DNA from: Aureobasidium sp. EXF-3400
Lineage: Eukaryota; Ascomycota; Dothideomycetes; Dothideales; Saccotheciaceae
Reading direction: 5' to 3'
DNA length: 64,000 nt
NCBI GenBank assembly: GCA_024195585.1
Contig: SWBL01000157.1
Location: 46,082 to 110,081 of the forward strand
The notes beneath the pieces were generated by a model. It searched no databases. It had not been told where the DNA came from and was given only the letters and a program-made list of their open reading frames with translations. Position numbers and translations under genes: made by a program. Shown here in pieces: positions 1 through 10,821 of the stretch (position 1 is its first letter; each line of letters opens with the position of its first letter).

Positions 1-661
1 GGACTCGGCAATGATGGTGTTCTTGTACAGGACAGCTTCGTGGTGCTCGAGATCGGTTGCGGGTGGGGGGACCTTGAGAGTTTCCTCGTACATGGTCAAG
101 ACCTTCTCGGCGGCTGAGTAATCGCCAGCCATGTGGTGGGCAATGGCCATGGCGGTCCAGTTGGCGCGAACACCGGAAGAAGCGGTAAGCATGGTTCTGC
201 GACTGTCGACAAGACCCTTCCAGTCGCGGGTCTGGGCCTGGAGGAGCGAGAGGTCGCGCTGGATCTGGCGCGAGTCGGGATCGAGGCGCAGAGCGAACTT
301 GTAAGCCTTGATTGCCTCATCGTAGTTCTTGACCGAGCGGTACAACAAGCCGTAGACGTGCCAGCAGACATTCGACTTCATGGCATTCTTGAGTGCGAGC
401 TTGGCCAGATCAAAGGCCTCCTCGGTCTTGCCTTGCGAGTTGAGGATCAAGGCCTTCATGGCCTGCGTGTCGCCATGATTGGGCACCTTCTTCAAGACTT
501 GGTCGGCAGTCTTGATACCTGTGCATTGTGTTAGCCGGCGTCTGGCTCGGTGTGCTGAATGTTGAAGGTGGATGCGCACCCCTCTTGTATTGCTTGGACT
601 CGTAGAGCTGAACAACCTGCTTGAACAGGGACTGCTCCTTGGAAGACAGCGGTACTGACAT
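1..661 (-). CDS. NAA15: NatA N-terminal acetyltransferase auxiliary subunit (Naa15/Nat1), 5' part only
   Basis: This is the N-terminal 200 residues of the TPR scaffold that anchors NatA to the ribosome and holds the catalytic subunit Naa10, for co-translational acetylation of Ser/Ala/Thr/Gly/Cys N-termini. Coding runs 661-580 and then 518-1, with a 61-bp intron (519-579, GTGCGC...CAG) that restores the frame in YKRG|IKT. The start MSVPLSSKEQ is the family start, and an upstream in-frame ATG at 748 gives non-homologous residues. Seen: TPR-like helical repeats such as KVPNHGDTQAMKALILNSQG and CWHVYGLLYRSVKNYDEAIK, the conserved opening of Naa15. The gene leaves the window at base 1, so about three quarters of the protein is missing. 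The identification is from sequence resemblance to the family and is firm. Confidence 0.92.
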
Positions 662-1553
662 GGTCTCTTGTCTGCGAGTGTGACGAATTAAGAGCTCGCT
701 GTGCTCAGCTTCGACACACACGCATCCACTTGGTCCCACCAAGCGCACTTCGTCACTTCCATCAAGTTTATCCGATCAAGTTGCCGATAGAGCCCACCGG
801 ACTGTGACTCCGACAAACATGAAACCCCTCCTCACTCCGCGACTTGACCTTCTTGCTCATCTTCATCCAATATTCATTCGAATCTCTGTAGGTGTCATCA
901 ACTCAGAAAGACTGCTATTATCGACAAGTATCCTGAGGCAGGAAGGTGAATCATTTGCCTATCATGTGCAAGAGCAATTCATGTGATTTGAGAAGGTAGG
1001 TGCGGAAGAAAGTCATATCCTCTACCAGCTAGGTGCAAAGGAAACACCGCTTAGCGGCGGAACAAACTTGCACTTGCTTTCTGAAGGCAGTCTACTTTGG
1101 TTCTTTTTCTGTCTTTCGTTAGGGAAGGTGCTTTTTTCTTCTTTGTTCTTTCTTTCTTTGCGTCTTTTCCAACAACCACTTCATATTTTTCTGCGTCTCT
1201 TGCCTTGCACAGGACTTCAGCTTCAATCTGTTACACCTCATCCTTGTGGCTCAACTCTCCATCCACCATGTTTCCCACGTCCACCGACCAATCTATGATC
1301 GACCTGTGCCACCCCGTTTTCCCTCATCTACAATATACCAATTATTTGCGTTTCGAAGCCCATACTCGGAGAACTTCCTAGACCATCATTCATTGCCGTG
1401 ATTCTCACATACTGCTTCAGAGCTGTGGCAAAAGTCATGGTGTCAAGTAACAAAATAAACTCCCTCATACACCCTAAACTTCCCGCACCTCCCCACCCTC
1501 TCCACCAACCTTTATATTCTTCAAACATTCTGTCCCCTCTAACCAAAAAAAAA
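662..1553. other. Intergenic: upstream of NAA15, pyrimidine-rich tract
   Basis: No gene is supported. The segment holds the NAA15 promoter/5' leader (left part). It also has a strongly CT-rich plus-strand stretch at about 1085-1300 whose open frames are low-complexity (Phe/Ser/Leu-rich) and have no family resemblance. An A-run immediately precedes the tRNA-like gene at 1554. Confidence 0.6.
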
Positions 1554-1682
1554 GCCGTGGTGGTGCAGTGGTCAGCACACCCGACCTGGTATCCTAAGTT
1601 CCTACGCTCGCTTACCTAAGATCCTAAAACTCTCTCTCTCTCGAGGGTCGGGAGGTCGTTGGTTCGAATCCAACTCACGGTG
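1554..1682 (+). tRNA. Intron-containing tRNA-like gene, isotype not assignable by eye
   Basis: A cloverleaf can be drawn. The acceptor stem is 1554-1560 with 1675-1681 (two G-U pairs, discriminator G1682). The D arm is GTGC/GCAC around AGTGGTCA (1563-1578), the anticodon stem is CCCGA/TCGGG (1580-1584 with 1648-1652), and the T arm is GTTGG-TTCGAAT-CCAAC (1658-1674). Internal Pol III boxes are intact: A box TGGTGCAGTGG (1561-1571) and B box GGTTCGAATCC (1661-1671). About 55-60 bp of extra sequence with a CT microsatellite sits in the anticodon loop where tRNA introns lie. Odd: with the best stem, position 33 is C rather than the near-invariant U and the anticodon would read TGG (Pro). Shifting the stem by one base puts U at 33 but gives GGT, which eukaryotes do not use. 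It could be a functional tRNA, a pseudogene or a tRNA-derived SINE fragment. Confidence 0.7.
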
Positions 1683-2086
1683 TTTGGTTTTCTTTTTTGC
1701 ATCTCAAGAGGGATGTATGCGCTAGAATTTTGCAAAGGGAAAAATGGACTTTCCATGAAAACGAATTGTTCCAAAGTATTTCTATGGTCACGCTTCTGTC
1801 GGAAAGTAGCTACGTGTTTTCACAGCACATGACTTCACTGTCTAACATTGTGAACGGCGTTGTAAGGTGACAAGGTCTTGGATTGCAGCCTAAATGAACT
1901 ACCACGTTCCGCAAAAGCTTTCTTGCTTCTCATGGCTCATATCCAATTCTTTTTGTACCCCTCTCTTGTGTGTCTGGCAAACCAAAGCATGACTCAACGA
2001 GTGGTGTGTGTGCTTGCACCCTGGTATACCCCTATCTACGCGTCAGTAGCACCGTTCCTCCTTGTAACATAGCTCGTGTCCACCTT
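1683..2086. other. Intergenic: tRNA 3' flank and 3' flank of the 2087-4764 gene
   Basis: Apart from the Pol III terminator I see no gene. The open frames here are short and lack recognisable content. Confidence 0.6.
1688..1698 (+). terminator. RNA polymerase III T-run terminator
   Basis: TTTT followed by C and TTTTTT begins 5 bp after the discriminator base of the tRNA-like gene. This is the usual Pol III stop and supports the tRNA being a transcription unit. Confidence 0.75.
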
Positions 2087-4764
2087 TTACACCTTCAGCT
2101 CGAAGGTTGCCTCACTCCAGCCCCAGCGTCGGTTCAATCGACTGCCAAACGACCTCAGTCTTTCCTTGCTCATGCTCGGCTCGGGATGTGGACGATGGAA
2201 CACCATCGAGTGCTTCTGATCCTTCTCATCTACATGCGTGAAGGTAAAGCATGAGCCGCCACCAGGCGTGACTGAGCAGTCGGCATCAACCATTGCCGAG
2301 ACGAAGTCAGCCCAAGAGATTTCGCTTGGGGTATTTGCGTCTGCGGTAAACATGCGTGTGAGCAAGATCAGACTGTTCGGGGATACTGGGATGGAGGCCT
2401 GTGGGCTCGGCGCGGAGGCGACGGGCTCGACATCCCACATCGTGTCATCTGAGGAAGAAGTTGGCTGTGCGTTTGGCCTGGTCTTCACCTTTGGCTTCGT
2501 CTGTGCGAGCTGTACAGCAACCGGTGCTGCTGATTCGCCCCAGGTAGTCTGTAGTGGTGTATCGATTGGTGTTGTGCTCGATGGCTGGGCAGTCTGTGCT
2601 CGCTTGCGTCTCTCTACGTCCAAATCAGTATGGCCATCCTCTCATCAGTCGAGAAAGCCTTACCTTGCTCATCAGCAGCTCGCTCTAAATCTGTGTACCG
2701 CAAGGCCCTACGCTCTATCTCCTCCTCTAGGTTCCCGAACTGAGTCAAGCTCGTTGGGTCCGAGTACAGCTTCATCGGCCCACCGCTGTGCTGAATGTCG
2801 AGCGTGAGCTCATCACGAGCTAATATCCAGAAGTCGTGAGATGCCTCATCAAGTGACTTCAAGTGTTTGAGTAGCACAGCAGGCTCGTCGGATGGCGGAA
2901 GGGGCAAATTTATGAAAGCCTGGAGCTCCGGCCACATCAGCTCTTTCAAGCCGTAAAAGCGCCCGAAAGCAGCCTGCTCGTTCATTGGTAGTGTGCGTGG
3001 AAGTCTTCGAGCAAGGTCATCAAGCGTCTCGATGTCGACGGAAGGACCGTGCCGAGGTCGATGATAGCGTAGGCTCGAGATGATGTCGTCTACGGCGATC
3101 ATGTTTGATATGTGTGTAGCGAGCAGCGGCGAGATACGACTCTTCTCGTTTTTCGCATCTTCGTGCATGAGGTGGTCGATGAAAGCCAGATGGAAAGTGG
3201 ATGACTGTGCCTGCGTCTTGGAGTAGAGCAGTATCACATTCCACAGCATCGGGTTAGCCAGGAACACCTTCTCGATTGGTGTATTGACCTTTGGCTCGCC
3301 ATCTTTCAAGATCGTGTAGTAGTCTCGGAAAGCTTTCTCTTGCGGCACCAAGCAATGTAGATCGGCGAGCTGACCATCAAACAGTTGCTCAAGGTGTCTC
3401 TGAAAAAGCACAAGGACGGCCTCGTATCCAGTTGGCAGCGATTTGCCCGGCCGTATTTCGCCTTTAATCTCTTTCTGCATCTTAAGCACACGACGGGCTT
3501 GCCTGAGTGCAATTTGGATACCATCGGCCCATACAGTGTAACACAAAGCGAATTCCAACACCCATTGCTCACGCCACTCAATCGATAGGCGATCATGCAT
3601 CTCATTGTTCTTCGCTTGTGCCATGTGAGCGCGGAAGTATTGCGAGTCAGTCTGCAACAGCCATAACTCATCCAGTATGGCGTCTTCCTGCTCAACCAGG
3701 GATTCGACGATGGCGGCCATGTCGAGTCGTGGTGGACTGCGAAACGCTTCTATACGCCGGCATACGAGTGGCGTCGGACCAATCTTGCCGAAGTCAGATT
3801 GCACGAGTGCGTCCCACTGCTCATGGCCTGATGTCGTCTCCTGGAGGTTCGACTCGAGCAAGATCTCGACCGTCTTGCGCAGGAAAGCGAATAAAGCTGC
3901 TTGCGCCTCTAGGATGAGCACTGCTCTTGGGTAGCCGATGATATCGTAGCGATGCGCAGATTGCTTGTTCCATGGGATCAGGCGGCCGAGATGTGTACCA
4001 TACATGACCACGCAGTGTGGGTTGAAAGCAGGCGGTCCCATCGTCCAGTTGAACCCGACTTTGAGCTGCTCGAAGTCGTGCATAACCCAATCAGCAATCT
4101 CGGACTCAGAGCGATAGTGGAGTAAAGCCAACAAACTCATAGGATCTCGCGATAGTGTCTCGATGTCGACGAACGGGAGGAGGTGCTGCTTGCGACGCGA
4201 GTCGTTATGAATCGTTATGGCTTGCAAAGCGTCTGCTAGCCTCTGGTCATAGATGCGCGCATCAACTGTCTTATTGCCAAGGGTCCTACGTTGCTTCTCG
4301 ACAGCCCTATGCTGCTCGTACAGTAGCCATGCATGCTGAAAACGGTGAGCGTGAAGCTCGGGCATGGCAGTACGCACAATTGTAGCACGCTTCTCGGCGC
4401 TCTTCCGCTGCCAGCGTTTCAGAAGAAGGTCAGCGTCAATCTTCAGCCTGGCGCGAATAGCATCACGGTCAGCGTTAATCCGCTCGACGTAATCGGCAGT
4501 GATCTGTGAGGCTTCGATGTCGCTGTGAGGGATTATAACGCGTGAGGTTCCCAGGTTCCAATCCTTGGACTCTGGCAGATAGTGCTGGACGCAGGTTTTG
4601 CATGTCTCCAGACAGGTTGGAAGCGCTGCTTTAGAGGGGAGTGTATAAGGATGATATGAGAAGGGAACTTCAACAACGGACGCGCCAATGGGCAGAAACT
4701 CGGACAGTCTCGGCGTATTGGACGGAGTTTTCTTGGGCCCCACCACTTGCTGTCGTCGGGGCAT
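2087..4764 (-). CDS. Uncharacterised fungal protein, 875 aa
   Basis: I do not recognise this protein. Coding runs 4764-2664 and 2613-2087, with one 50-bp intron (2614-2663; GTAAGG...GTAG) joining ADEQ|ERRKRA. It starts MPRRQQVVGPKKTPSNTP. Seen: a short N-terminal segment with three Cys (CLETCKTC), then a long mostly helical, charged middle region with many Trp/His/Arg. There is a basic stretch near residues 115-130 (KRWQRKSAEKR), which may be nuclear targeting (inference). The C-terminal tail encoded by exon 2 is low-complexity, rich in Ser/Thr/Pro/Gln and acidic residues. There is no signal peptide, no membrane segment and no catalytic motif I can name. Long uninterrupted coding with normal codon use argues that it is a real gene. 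Confidence 0.8.
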
Positions 4765-6099
4765 GGCGGCTAGATGGATCTGTTGTGCTTGTCAAAATCT
4801 CAGTAAAGGCGACTAAATGCAGAGCGAAAAATGCAAGGTTGTTGTAAACACTGCAAAAGAGCTTGCAACCCAGAAAAACCCAAATGGTGATGCGTATACG
4901 TGAAAGCGAAAGTGAGCGTGGTCTGCAGGACTTGCCATTCGTTCTGCGCAGGTCATTACTGGGGATCTACGCTGCCAGGACCCGCCTCGATCTGCAGGTG
5001 CCCGGTAGCCGTTCATGTTTAGTACCAGGGCTTAGTTTTACGCATGCATGCCAATAGTCATATCATCAAGCCTTTACCGTCGCTCTTGTCGTTCTGCATA
5101 GCGAGGCCGAAGACAGTTATGGTGCATGTACTGCCATTGGTTGAGGCAGATGGTCGCGGGTCAATGAACAGCATGTTACAAAGTGTGCTACACACGTGTC
5201 GTAAAGATGGAAGGCATCAAAGCATGTGTTTGGTGATGGTCCTGGCTCCTGATGGTACGTAGAGTGACATGGAGATGAATTGGAGTAAGGTATGGAGTCT
5301 GGAAAGTAACCACGTGACTGCTCCAAGCATCCGGACATATCGGATATAGACACCTTGCACATTATAATGCATACACTATATTGACCATAATGCAAGGAAC
5401 CTTCATACAGCGTTCAGTTCGGCATTGAATGTCATGCATGCCATGTCTCTCAACCAGAATGACTGTTCATCGATATATGTGTAGTTACGTATGAACTACC
5501 TTTCGCGTTGCAAATGAAGCGTACAACAATAAGGATGCACGAACATTGCCATATTACCCTAAAGCAAAGCCAACTTCTTTTCTCTCAATTATCATCCCAT
5601 ATCCTCTGGCATGTTCACTTCTCATGAACCACTCTTAGATGAATGGTTTTGTAAGTATCTTGTCGTGCGAGTGAGTCTTGACGAATCCCGGTGCTGTGCT
5701 TATGTACTGCTTCTCGACAGATCCCTGCGCTAGTAAGCACTACACGTGCTTGCGAAAACTGAAGAGTGTGCGTAACGTCGAGGATGTCTAGAGCAATACA
5801 GCTGTTGATAACCCGTTGCACGAGGTGCAATGGAGGTATGTCGTATAGCTGACACAGATGCGAAGCGCTGCACAGATAGCCTTGTGTGATAATGTATATC
5901 AGCTGAGTGGAAGCTCCAGTATTGGTGTGGCATTCCTTCCCTTTTGATCCAGACTCGGATCTGCTGCCTGCATAGATCAATGTAGAAACATCGAGCACCT
6001 TGCTCCGGCAAAGTCTGTCAGGCTCCTCAATCGAAAAGGTCCACAATATGCCGTTCTGATAGTCTGCGAATGTTGTTGCCTCACCTTGGATTTCTGCTG
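4765..6099. other. Intergenic: promoter of the 875-aa gene and 3' flank of the zinc-cluster gene
   Basis: There is no supported gene in 1.3 kb. A 162-codon minus-strand frame (5615-6103) directly follows the stop of the zinc-cluster gene. It has no domain, no intron logic and overlaps that gene by 4 bp, so I treat it as chance. No repeats stand out. Confidence 0.55.
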
Positions 6100-7710
6100 T
6101 CAAACACCTTCGATAAGACGCGTGGCGTCCGATCGAGGAGTCTCGTGAGGTTGAGCCATCGATAGCTTCTTCGCCATCTCATGCCAAACGACACGCGATG
6201 GAGGCGATGGAAGGTCGTGGTGTGGTGTTCTGCCACTCGACGGGTACGTGATATCGCTTGCTGCTGGAGATGCACCGGCTTCGCTGGCTGAGTATGGGAA
6301 GAGCGACTGTAACTGCTCTAGTTTGTTTTGCAGGATTTCCTTCTGGACCGGATCGAAGCTTGGCAGGGAAAACAAAAAGCCAATTAAGAAAGTGAAATCG
6401 TCGACCCGACCGGCGGTCTCTTGGACTGTAGTTGCAGGAACAGTAATGATAACATTAGCGATCGTGTCGGTCAGCTCGAATAACTTTTGTTGAATGCCCG
6501 AGCCATGAATTTCGATGGCTTGACGAGAAAACCTCGTCATGAGTGCTCGTAACTGTATTGACAAGCGGACTGGGAAAGATAATGACAGAGATTCTTTCGA
6601 CGAAACAGAGCTGAGCAAGCATTTCGACATGGCCATCTGCCACACCAACATTCGCATCCAGTGTTTCGTCACAATCAAGTCTGCCTGTTGCATGTCCGTT
6701 AGGGGTGTGACCCCGACATGAGCTTCGTTTCCGACTGGCTCTTCGTCGATCTCTTTATGTTTGCTGTCGATCCATTCCCGTGTCACCGTTGTGGTGCCAA
6801 ACCAGTTGGCAAGGAAGCCATCGTCTATCAAGCGGAAGAGACGAATGATCTGCAGGAAACCCTCATGTACACCGGGAGGTATTGATGGATCGAATTCTGG
6901 AAGGTCGTGCAAAGGTGGTAGCACTACAGGTCGATAGTTTGAAATGGCCAAATATCTTTCGTGAATGAAGACTTCCCAATACAGTCTTTGTCTGCGAGCA
7001 CGCTCACTGGAATTAAGCTTCTCCATGACTTCTGGATGGCCAATACGTAGCATCTGAATCATGGTGATGGATTCGCGAACGTAGTAGAATGACATGTCCA
7101 TGTTGGCAAGACACATCAGAGAGATGTGAGAAAATTGGCTGATCATGACTCTCCGTACGGACATCTTCTCATCAAAGGCAATTGCTGATCTGGCCTTGAT
7201 GAGTTCTTCGAGCCAGTATCTCACTTGCGACTGAGAATCTGTGGAGTTATCCGGGCTCTTGTTGGTCAAGGCGATGGTGATGGCCGTGTAAGCGTATACA
7301 AAAGTTTTTGCTTCTGCGCTTTGGTCCATCTCTCTGATTGAGGCCAGTACGTCGTCGACGGTCATGATAGGATTGACAGGATAGACAGAAACGTCATAAT
7401 CGTCCAAGAAACTAGTAAAGAACGAAGCATCATGGTTGATTACAGAGGGTGATGGCTGAGCAGGACTCGAGTCCGAGGTTTCGGCGCGTCCATTTGTGGT
7501 TTCTTTGTATTGCGCGATGAGCTTTCCACGTTTGAGAGTCTTTGTTCTTGGCTTTGGCGCGGAATAGACGCAGCGAAGGTTAAGATGGCTGCATTGTTGA
7601 CATTTTGCTTGGCCGTTGCATTTGACCTTCCTGAGTTTACAAGCATCACATGCTTGATTTGTCCGACGAGTGGGCGGCAACGAGAAGGATGTATTCATTT
7701 CGGTATGCAT
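6100..7710 (-). CDS. Zn(II)2Cys6 transcription factor (sugar-regulator type)
   Basis: Fungal binuclear-cluster activator or repressor, 536 aa from the ATG at 7710; an alternative ATG at 7698 removes four residues. The open frame extends upstream to 7860, but those residues are not zinc-cluster-like. DNA-binding domain: six Cys at residues 21, 24, 31, 37, 40 and 47 (CDACKLRKVKC then CQQC), followed by a basic linker KPRTKTLKRGK. The middle region, roughly residues 110-400, has the helical character of the fungal transcription-factor middle homology region (LYWEVFIHERYLAISNYRP). This layout resembles MAL/AmyR/QutA-type carbon-source regulators, but the target is unknown. No intron is visible. 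The gene diverges from the ABCG transporter, so it may control it (inference). Confidence 0.88.
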   Translation of the reverse strand: MHTEMNTSFSLPPTRRTNQACDACKLRKVKCNGQAKCQQCSHLNLRCVYSAPKPRTKTLKRGKLIAQYKETTNGRAETSDSSPAQPSPSVINHDASFFTSFLDDYDVSVYPVNPIMTVDDVLASIREMDQSAEAKTFVYAYTAITIALTNKSPDNSTDSQSQVRYWLEELIKARSAIAFDEKMSVRRVMISQFSHISLMCLANMDMSFYYVRESITMIQMLRIGHPEVMEKLNSSERARRQRLYWEVFIHERYLAISNYRPVVLPPLHDLPEFDPSIPPGVHEGFLQIIRLFRLIDDGFLANWFGTTTVTREWIDSKHKEIDEEPVGNEAHVGVTPLTDMQQADLIVTKHWMRMLVWQMAMSKCLLSSVSSKESLSLSFPVRLSIQLRALMTRFSRQAIEIHGSGIQQKLFELTDTIANVIITVPATTVQETAGRVDDFTFLIGFLFSLPSFDPVQKEILQNKLEQLQSLFPYSASEAGASPAASDITYPSSGRTPHHDLPSPPSRVVWHEMAKKLSMAQPHETPRSDATRLIEGV

Positions 7711-8833
7711 AGCAGTGTGGAGCAGGAGAGAAAGCGCGACAGGATGGTCATCTGCATCTTTACCAAACACCCCGGTTCTGCGGAGACGCGCCCAGCTTGT
7801 GCATTGACCTCGGCCCGCTATATTCCAACGCCTCTTCTGAACCACTCTCGAAATAACCACTCTAGTGTCCCTTCGATCCCTCTATATCTTCAACGTCTGC
7901 TGCGTATTTGCAATACTACAGAGTGACTAGCTGAGCAGATCGTCTTCAGTCATGGCCTGGTAGACGGATCCAGAGCTCTTGTTGTGGATGCGAAGTGGAT
8001 GAGAAGCGGATCCAAGAAAGCATACCTACGCATGGGCTTATGCAGGCATGCACCTCTGGTATGCAGGCGACTGTCCTACCTTTCAGTCTTCTCCCGCTTG
8101 CGTCGTATAGACCCACGCACGCCCTCTTCTGATCACATCAGTCCTCTGTGCAGGAGCTGAGCGCACCACTATATCCTGTCCAGAAGGGCCTGTCCACTGG
8201 CAAGTATTGTCTCACGTCAGCGACTTCGGCGTTTTAATAAATCTCCAGCTTTATCATGCGTCAGTTGCAATTACATCTGGTCGACCTTTAATTATGACCA
8301 CTCCGGACAATCATTTCGCTTGTTATCTTACAAGCGGACACCAACTTTCTACCACTCTACTTCGGCGATACCATTTATCTGCAAAAGCAACTTGATGTAT
8401 CAGATTTGCGGGTAGCTGCTTAACCTTTTTGCGCTGTGATCTTCTTTGACACTTGACATGGGCGTACAATAAAGCAAGACTCCGTTGATCAAGCTGCCAG
8501 CGCGTTTGTTGTCTAAATGATGCTCAACGACGGCCTATGGGTGGCACAGGTGTATCCAGAATGGAGCAATGCAACTAACCAAGCGATATAGGATCAGACA
8601 CATCATCATCGTGGAAAGGCGAGTGCCAATCGGTAAGGACCGCGATGTTCAAGGTACCATGTATCAAGCTTGTCATTAAGTAGGTCCCCGGTGAGTCGGC
8701 GAGCAGAAGAAGCTAGTCTTTCCCGGAAAGTGTTCGTATACCGTCGACCTGGCTACTGCTCTGCTTGAAAAGACTCGTTTGCTTCTTCTGCTTCTCTTCC
8801 TCCACCTTTCGTATACTCTCAAATCAATCACTC
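7711..8833. promoter_or_regulatory. Divergent intergenic region between zinc-cluster regulator and ABCG transporter
   Basis: 1.1 kb shared by a minus-strand regulator start (7710) and a plus-strand transporter start (8834). No gene is supported here. Both promoters must lie here. A CT-rich stretch at about 8765-8820 is the likely transcription start/leader of the transporter. I found no convincing zinc-cluster palindrome by eye. Confidence 0.6.
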
Positions 8834-10821
8834 ATGCACAACCAAATGTCTGCACATTTGTCTTCGGACACCGAAAGGCAGAACAGCCATGAGTTCTACA
8901 TGTTCAACGACGTTGTCCACTCTCTGTCATGGTCGAACATTACCTTGACCGTCGAGGATCGCTCCACCAAGCAGCCTAAGGACTTGGTTAGCAATGTCAA
9001 TGGTCGCATCAAGGCTGGTAAGTTGCCAGCTTCCTTTGTTGTGAACGACAGTATGGTTGACATCATAACAAGGTGAGGTTCTGGCTCTCATGGGCCCCTC
9101 TGGCAGCGGAAAGACGACTCTCCTCAATGTGCTCGCAGGCCGCGTCTCACCTACGAAAGGCACCGTGCTTGTCGACGATACTCGCGTATCGGCCCCAGAG
9201 TACAAGAAGCTCACGTCTTTCGTCGAGCAGGAGGATACTCTCGTAGGCTCTCTGACAGTCCGAGAGACTCTTGACTTTGCAGCTCGTCTTGCTCTCCCCA
9301 AGTAGGCTCAACGTTTTTCCATTGCTGATACACATCGCTAATAAATCAAGCTCTGTCCTGAAGAACGAAGAAGGCAGCAGAGTCCAGACCTTGATCGACA
9401 GCTTCGGTCTCAAGAAGCAAGCTGATACCCTGATCGGCACACCTATTCGCAAGGGTATATCAGGGGGCCAGAAGAGACGTGTTAGCGTCGCAAGCCAATT
9501 GATCACCGCGCCAAACATCCTTTTCCTCGACGAACCCACCAGTGGACTCGACTCTGTAGCTAGCTCGGAAGTCGTTTCCCTGCTGAAAAAGTACGCTCAG
9601 AAACATAAGCTTGTCGTTGTAGCCAGCATCCACCAGCCGTCAGCCGCCACCTTTCAGCTCTTCGACAAGCTGCTACTCTTGTCCCAAGGTCAGACCTGCT
9701 ACTTTGGTGCAATATCAAAGGTGTCGTCCTACTTCTCCAACCTCGGCTTGCCTGTTCCAAAACTCATGAACCCTTCGGAGCACATACTCGATCTCACAAA
9801 CACCGACTTTGACTTGGAAGACAACGACGAAGATACTGCCGCTCAACGTCTTCTCACAATCCAGTCCGAGTGGAAAGCACACAATGAAGAGCACCGTGTT
9901 GTAGCTTCTAGCCTTGAAAAGAGTGAGTTCTTCGCTGGCTCCCAAGGGCCTGGTCTGGCACATAATCTAGGCATACCTGTCACCCTCTTGCACCGTCTCT
10001 TCCTCAAGTCCTATCGTGACATTGTCGCTTACTGGATTCGTGTTGCCATGTACTTGGGTCTCGCAATCATGATGGGCACTGTCTGGCTCCGACTGAGCAC
10101 GACACAGAAGGATATTCAGTCCTTTGTCAATGCACTTTTCTTCGGAAGTGCCTTCTTGAGCTTCATGGCTGTCGCTTACGTGCCTGCCTTCCTTGAGGAC
10201 AGAGCCATCTTTGTCAAAGAGCGAGCCAACGGCCTATACGGACCCTTGTCGTTCGTGGTGTCCAACTTCCTCATCGGCCTACCTTTCCTCTTCCTCATAT
10301 CTATCTTGTTCGCTAGCGTCACCTACTGGCTCATCAACTTCCGCCCCGATGCCACTGCATTCTTCGTGCACATTATGTGGCTCTTCTTGGACCTGGTGGC
10401 TGCCGAGAGCCTCGTTGTCCTCGTCTCATCTCTCTTCCCCAACTTCATCATCGCCCTCGCCCTCGTGGCTTTCGCCAACGGTCTCTGGATGTCTGTTGGA
10501 GGGTTCCTGGTGCCTACAGGTAGCCTCAATGTCTTTTGGCGCTACGTCTTCCACTACATTGACTATCAGGCCTATGTGTTCCGTGGTATGATGGTCAATG
10601 AGTTTGATGGCCGCACTTATCATTGTGCTGGCAATGTTCTTACTGGATGCTCGTGTGCTTACGAGAGTGAGCTCTCGGGTCAGTGCAAGATTGATGGTCG
10701 GGCTGTGCTGCAGTACTATGACTATCCTACTGGTCAGTTGGGAAAGACTGTGGGTATCATGATTGGCATCATTGCTGTCTACCGTTTGCTTGGATACCTG
10801 GCTTTGCGCTTCAGGAAGTAG
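8834..10821 (+). CDS. ABCG (White/WBC-type) half-transporter
   Basis: 627-aa ATP-driven efflux half-transporter with NBD-TMD order, expected to work as a dimer in a membrane. Exons are 8834-9017, 9073-9301 and 9351-10821; introns of 55 and 49 bp restore the frame at KAG|EVLALMG and LPN|SVLKN. Walker A GPSGSGKTT is at residues about 69-77, the Q-loop lies in FVEQEDTL, the signature is ISGGQKRR (S175-G-G-Q178), and Walker B is LFLDEPTSGLD (D198, E199) with switch His in SIHQPS. About six hydrophobic helices follow from residue about 370 (for example AMYLGLAIMMGTVWLRL), plus an extracellular Cys-rich loop near the end (HCAGNVLTGCSCAYE). The first ATG is at 8834 and another in frame lies at 8846. 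Two zinc-cluster regulators flank it, suggesting regulated export of a toxicant or metabolite; the substrate is unknown. Confidence 0.92.

Noticed and set aside
1068..1381. Two overlapping plus-strand frames rich in Phe, Leu and Ser
   Set aside because: These are explained by a pyrimidine-rich leader-like tract and have no homology or intron structure.
5615..6103. 162-codon minus-strand frame just after the zinc-cluster gene
   Set aside because: It overlaps the stop of the zinc-cluster gene, has no domain, and no splice pair would fuse it to a recognisable C-terminus.
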